A DNA stretch of 64,000 nt from Lutimaribacter pacificus. GTDB lineage: Bacteria > Pseudomonadota > Alphaproteobacteria > Rhodobacterales > Rhodobacteraceae. This document shows, piece after piece, positions 61,557-64,000 of this stretch. The stretch spans positions 620,001 to 684,000 of the forward strand of contig NZ_FQZZ01000001.1 of NCBI RefSeq assembly GCF_900142185.1. The letters run 5' to 3'. Positions within the stretch are counted from its first letter, which is position 1. Each line of letters begins with the position of its first letter. Position numbers and translations under genes: made by a program. Below the pieces are notes generated by a model that saw only the letters and a program-made list of their open reading frames with translations, had not been told where the DNA came from and made no database searches.

Positions 61557-62984
61557 ATGTCGCTGTTCGGCAAACTCAAGGATCGCCTGTTCAAATCCTC
61601 CTCGAAGCTCGAAGAGGGGCTGGATGCCATCGTCAGCGATGGCGGCACCGTGGACGATGTCACGCCCGAGCCGGAGCCTGTGCCGGAACCCGAGCCCGCA
61701 CCTGAAACAGAACCGCAGCCCGACCCCGAGCCGCAGCCGGACCCGGCGCCGCGCGAACTGCCCGACGCACCGGAAGAGGCGCCGCAACCCGCGCCACCGG
61801 ACGAAACGCCGGAACCGCCGCGCGAAACCCCCGATACCCCGCCCGAGGAACTGCCCGAGCCGGAGCATCCGCCAGCCCCGGACGAAACCCCGGCCCCCGC
61901 GCCCGAACAGCCCGAACCGGCGCCGCAGGAACTGCCCGAGCCGCCCCGCGAAACCCCCGCCGACGCGCCGCAGGAACTGCCGCCGATGCCGGTGGAATAC
62001 CCCGACGACACCCCGCCCGAGGTGATGACGGCGGCGATCCCCGACACCCTGCCGGATACCGGTGCGGAGCGGCAGAAGCCGGGCTTCCTGGGTCGGCTGC
62101 TGGGGCGCGGCGCGGACAGGAAACAGGTCGTGCGCCGGGTGCTGGACGACGAGATGCTGGAACAGCTGGAGGAGTTGCTGATCGCCTCGGACATGGGGGT
62201 GGATACCGCGCTGCGCGTTACCGCGAACATGGCCGAGGGCCGTTTCGGCAAGCGGCTGTCCACCGACGAGATCAAGCAGATCCTGGCCGACGAGATCGCC
62301 CGCGTGCTGGACCCCGTCGCCCGCCCGATGCCGCTTTATCCGAAAAAGCCGCAGGTGGTGCTGGTGGTCGGCGTGAACGGCTCGGGCAAGACCACGACGA
62401 TCGGCAAGCTGGCCAGCCAGTTCAAGGCCGCGGGCAAGCAGGTGGTGATCGCCGCGGGCGACACGTTCCGCGCCGCCGCAGTCGAGCAGTTGCAGGTCTG
62501 GGGCGACCGCGCGGGGGTGCCAGTGCTGACTGCGCCCGAGGGGTCGGACCCCGCCAGCCTGGCCTTCGACGCGATGACGAAGGCCGAGGCCGAGGGCGCC
62601 GACCTGCTGCTGATCGACACCGCGGGGCGGTTGCAGAACCGCAAGGACCTGATGGAGGAGCTGGCCAAGATCGTCCGCGTCATCCGCAAGAAAGACCCCG
62701 AAGCGCCCCACAACACGCTGCTGGTGCTGGATGCCACGACCGGGCAGAACGCGCTGAGCCAGGTGCAGACCTTCCGCGAACTGGCCGATGTCTCGGGCCT
62801 TGTCATGACCAAGCTCGACGGCACCGCCAAGGGCGGCGTGCTGGTGGCGCTGGCCGACCGCTTCGGCCTGCCGATCCATGCCATCGGCGTGGGCGAACAG
62901 ATCGATGACCTTGCCCCGTTCGACCCGGCCGAATTCGCCGCCGCCCTGACCGGGCTGGAGCGTCAGGCGCCGCGTCCGGCTTGA
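61557..62984 (+). CDS. ftsY: Signal recognition particle receptor FtsY
   Basis: FtsY docks ribosome-SRP complexes to the Sec translocon. The 475-residue protein has a long N-terminal Pro/Glu-rich acidic region (about 35-165, repeated PEP and ELPE units), then the N domain (about 180-260) and the GTPase domain with VVGVNGSGKTTTIGKLA (G1), DTFRAAAVEQL, LLIDTAGRLQNRKDLM and TKLDGTAKGG, ending in the ALTGL helix. The Pro-rich region should make its translation sensitive to EF-P. Downstream genes begin about 90 bases later. Confidence 0.96.
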   Translation: MSLFGKLKDRLFKSSSKLEEGLDAIVSDGGTVDDVTPEPEPVPEPEPAPETEPQPDPEPQPDPAPRELPDAPEEAPQPAPPDETPEPPRETPDTPPEELPEPEHPPAPDETPAPAPEQPEPAPQELPEPPRETPADAPQELPPMPVEYPDDTPPEVMTAAIPDTLPDTGAERQKPGFLGRLLGRGADRKQVVRRVLDDEMLEQLEELLIASDMGVDTALRVTANMAEGRFGKRLSTDEIKQILADEIARVLDPVARPMPLYPKKPQVVLVVGVNGSGKTTTIGKLASQFKAAGKQVVIAAGDTFRAAAVEQLQVWGDRAGVPVLTAPEGSDPASLAFDAMTKAEAEGADLLLIDTAGRLQNRKDLMEELAKIVRVIRKKDPEAPHNTLLVLDATTGQNALSQVQTFRELADVSGLVMTKLDGTAKGGVLVALADRFGLPIHAIGVGEQIDDLAPFDPAEFAAALTGLERQAPRPA

Positions 62985-63076
62985 CCTTGCCCTGCCATCG
63001 GGTGTTTGTCTGCCCCCTGTCGTCCGGGGCCGAGTCGGCCCCGCGCCAATCCCGTTCGATCCAATGGAGTGCCCCT

Positions 63077-63508
63077 TTGCCCGTTCCCACCACGATGCCG
63101 GAAATCCGCCGCACCACCGAGATCATGGCCGAACCCGACGGGCTGGCCGCCTTGCTCGACGCCGGCAGGATCGACCCCGCGGGCGACGAGGGCTGGCCCG
63201 AGGAACGCCACCTTCTGGGCGAATGCGTGCTGCTCGACGGCGAGCGGGCGGTGGGATTCGGCCGGCTGATCTGGGACGCCCATACCGACGACCTGCCGCG
63301 CGTGATCGACCTGGCCTTCGCGCCGGGGTTCCGCGCGCCGTTCTTCGTCGACACGCTGGAGCAGGAACTGATCGCCGAATATGCCACCGAGGCCGAGGGC
63401 GGCGAGGTCGTGCGCGGCCATGACGGGCGGCTGATCGACATCACCCGCGCCGCCGTGACCGAGGGCCGGCACCTTGCCGCCCACGGCCAGCGGCGCCCCC
63501 GCGCATGA
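63077..63508 (+). CDS. Unassigned 143-residue protein between ftsY and a transporter gene
   Basis: This soluble protein is rich in acidic residues, without signal peptide or membrane helix; segments such as RVIDLAFAPGFRAPFFVDTL and EQELIAEYATEAEGGEVVRG suggest a compact alpha/beta fold. I do not recognise the family. The TTG at 63077 has GGAG seven bases ahead; the first ATG in frame is at 63095 without such a site. Its stop overlaps the start of the downstream transporter gene by ATGA, so both are probably in the ftsY transcript. Confidence 0.65.
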   Translation: MPVPTTMPEIRRTTEIMAEPDGLAALLDAGRIDPAGDEGWPEERHLLGECVLLDGERAVGFGRLIWDAHTDDLPRVIDLAFAPGFRAPFFVDTLEQELIAEYATEAEGGEVVRGHDGRLIDITRAAVTEGRHLAAHGQRRPRA

Positions 63509-64000
63509 GCGACTGGCTCGCCGCGATCGAGGGCACCGAGGCCGGCCACCAGCTTGCCATGGTCCTTGCCCTCGTGGCGGCGGTGTTGCACGCAGGCTTC
63601 GGCGCGCTGCAGAAGGGGCGGCACGACCCGTGGCTGGCGCGCGGGTCGATCGACCTGTTCTACGGGCTGATCGCCGCGCCGGTCGCGCTGTTCGTCGTGC
63701 CCTGGCCCGAGCCGCATATGTGGCCGATCTTTGCCGGCGCCTTCGTGATCCACACCGCCTACAAGTTCCTGCAGGCGATGGCCTATGCGCGCGGCGCGTT
63801 CACCGTGGTCTACCCGGTGGTGCGCGGCACCGGGCCGCTGTTCACCGTGATCGGCGCCTATTTCCTGTTCGGCGAGACATTCACCCCGGCGCAATGGCTG
63901 GGGGTGGGGGTGCTGCTGGCCGGGATCTACGGGCTGGCCATCTACAACCTGCGTTACCTGGTCGATGCGCGCGACACGCTGGTGCCGGCGCTGGGGCTGG
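63505..64000 (+). CDS. EamA/DMT-family transporter, 5' part
   Basis: The first 165 codons of a drug/metabolite transporter are present; the gene runs off the window end. Hydrophobic helices include LAMVLALVAAVLHAGFGALQ, LFYGLIAAPVALFVVPW, MWPIFAGAFVIHTAYKFLQAM, and the EamA hallmark YARGAFTVVYPVVRGTGPLF followed by WLGVGVLLAGIYGLAIY, which closes the first five-helix half. Substrate unknown. It is coupled to the preceding gene by a four-base overlap. Confidence 0.85.
   Translation, partial: MSDWLAAIEGTEAGHQLAMVLALVAAVLHAGFGALQKGRHDPWLARGSIDLFYGLIAAPVALFVVPWPEPHMWPIFAGAFVIHTAYKFLQAMAYARGAFTVVYPVVRGTGPLFTVIGAYFLFGETFTPAQWLGVGVLLAGIYGLAIYNLRYLVDARDTLVPALGL

Overview
The window is GC-rich, gene-dense DNA (mostly around 65% GC by eye) from an alphaproteobacterium, most likely a Rhodobacteraceae / Roseobacter-group member. 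Pointers are the aerobic cobaltochelatase genes cobS and cobT, a PopZ-type DUF2497 protein, the pcm-tolC pair, a small conserved Rhodobacterales protein next to efp, RTX/Hint architecture and intergenic repeats typical of this family. About 60 protein genes and one tRNA-Cys can be supported. No IS element, prophage, integrase, rRNA or CRISPR array is seen.

Layout. 0-1.5 kb: end of a LolC/E permease gene and lolD (lipoprotein release). 1.5-5.3 kb: a DMT-type transporter, a hotdog thioesterase, three tandem small c-type cytochromes, a lipoprotein with an HExxH motif and an unassigned gene of lower GC. 5.4-14.2 kb: parE, an epoxide-hydrolase-like enzyme, PPK2, a DUF1007 + NicO metal-uptake pair, and a gamma-glutamyltransferase + M20 peptidase pair. 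14.2-23.1 kb: a signalling block with a response regulator carrying a degenerate GGDEF domain, an Hpt protein, three histidine kinases, a CheY-like receiver and a membrane-anchored LytTR regulator. 23.6-30.5 kb: a 1922-residue protein built of an A-B-A-B set of unassigned modules, RTX calcium-binding repeats and a C-terminal Hint domain, followed by a stand-alone Hint-like protein without the catalytic Cys and a small membrane protein. 30.8-45.7 kb: tRNA-Cys, pcm, tolC, DUF2497 gene, cobQ, efp, GNAT, fructosamine-kinase-like, ygfZ, class V aminotransferase, hisC, crotonase, valS. 45.8-64 kb: FAD-linked oxidase, ClC channel, DUF427, Xaa-Pro aminopeptidase, cobT/cobS, an ECF sigma / anti-sigma / fasciclin / Tat-exported MsrB cluster, a J-domain protein, DUF4177, a thioesterase, an AlkB-type hydroxylase, YhhN, ftsY, and a DMT transporter cut by the window end.

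How the genes fit together. Cobalamin synthesis is spread over the window (cobQ, cobS, cobT, and the NicO transporter as a possible metal source). The signalling block lies next to the RTX/Hint gene, and the LytTR regulator is divergent from it across a 503-bp gene-free region, so control of that surface or secreted protein by the block is a reasonable but untested inference. The sigma / anti-sigma / fasciclin order matches the SigK-RskA-MPT70/83 arrangement known from mycobacteria, here followed by an exported methionine sulfoxide reductase. The least explained content is the RTX/Hint locus, the pair of homologous intergenic elements at 20.1 and 57.3 kb, and a terminator hairpin at 36.8 kb that contains the next gene's ribosome-binding site.
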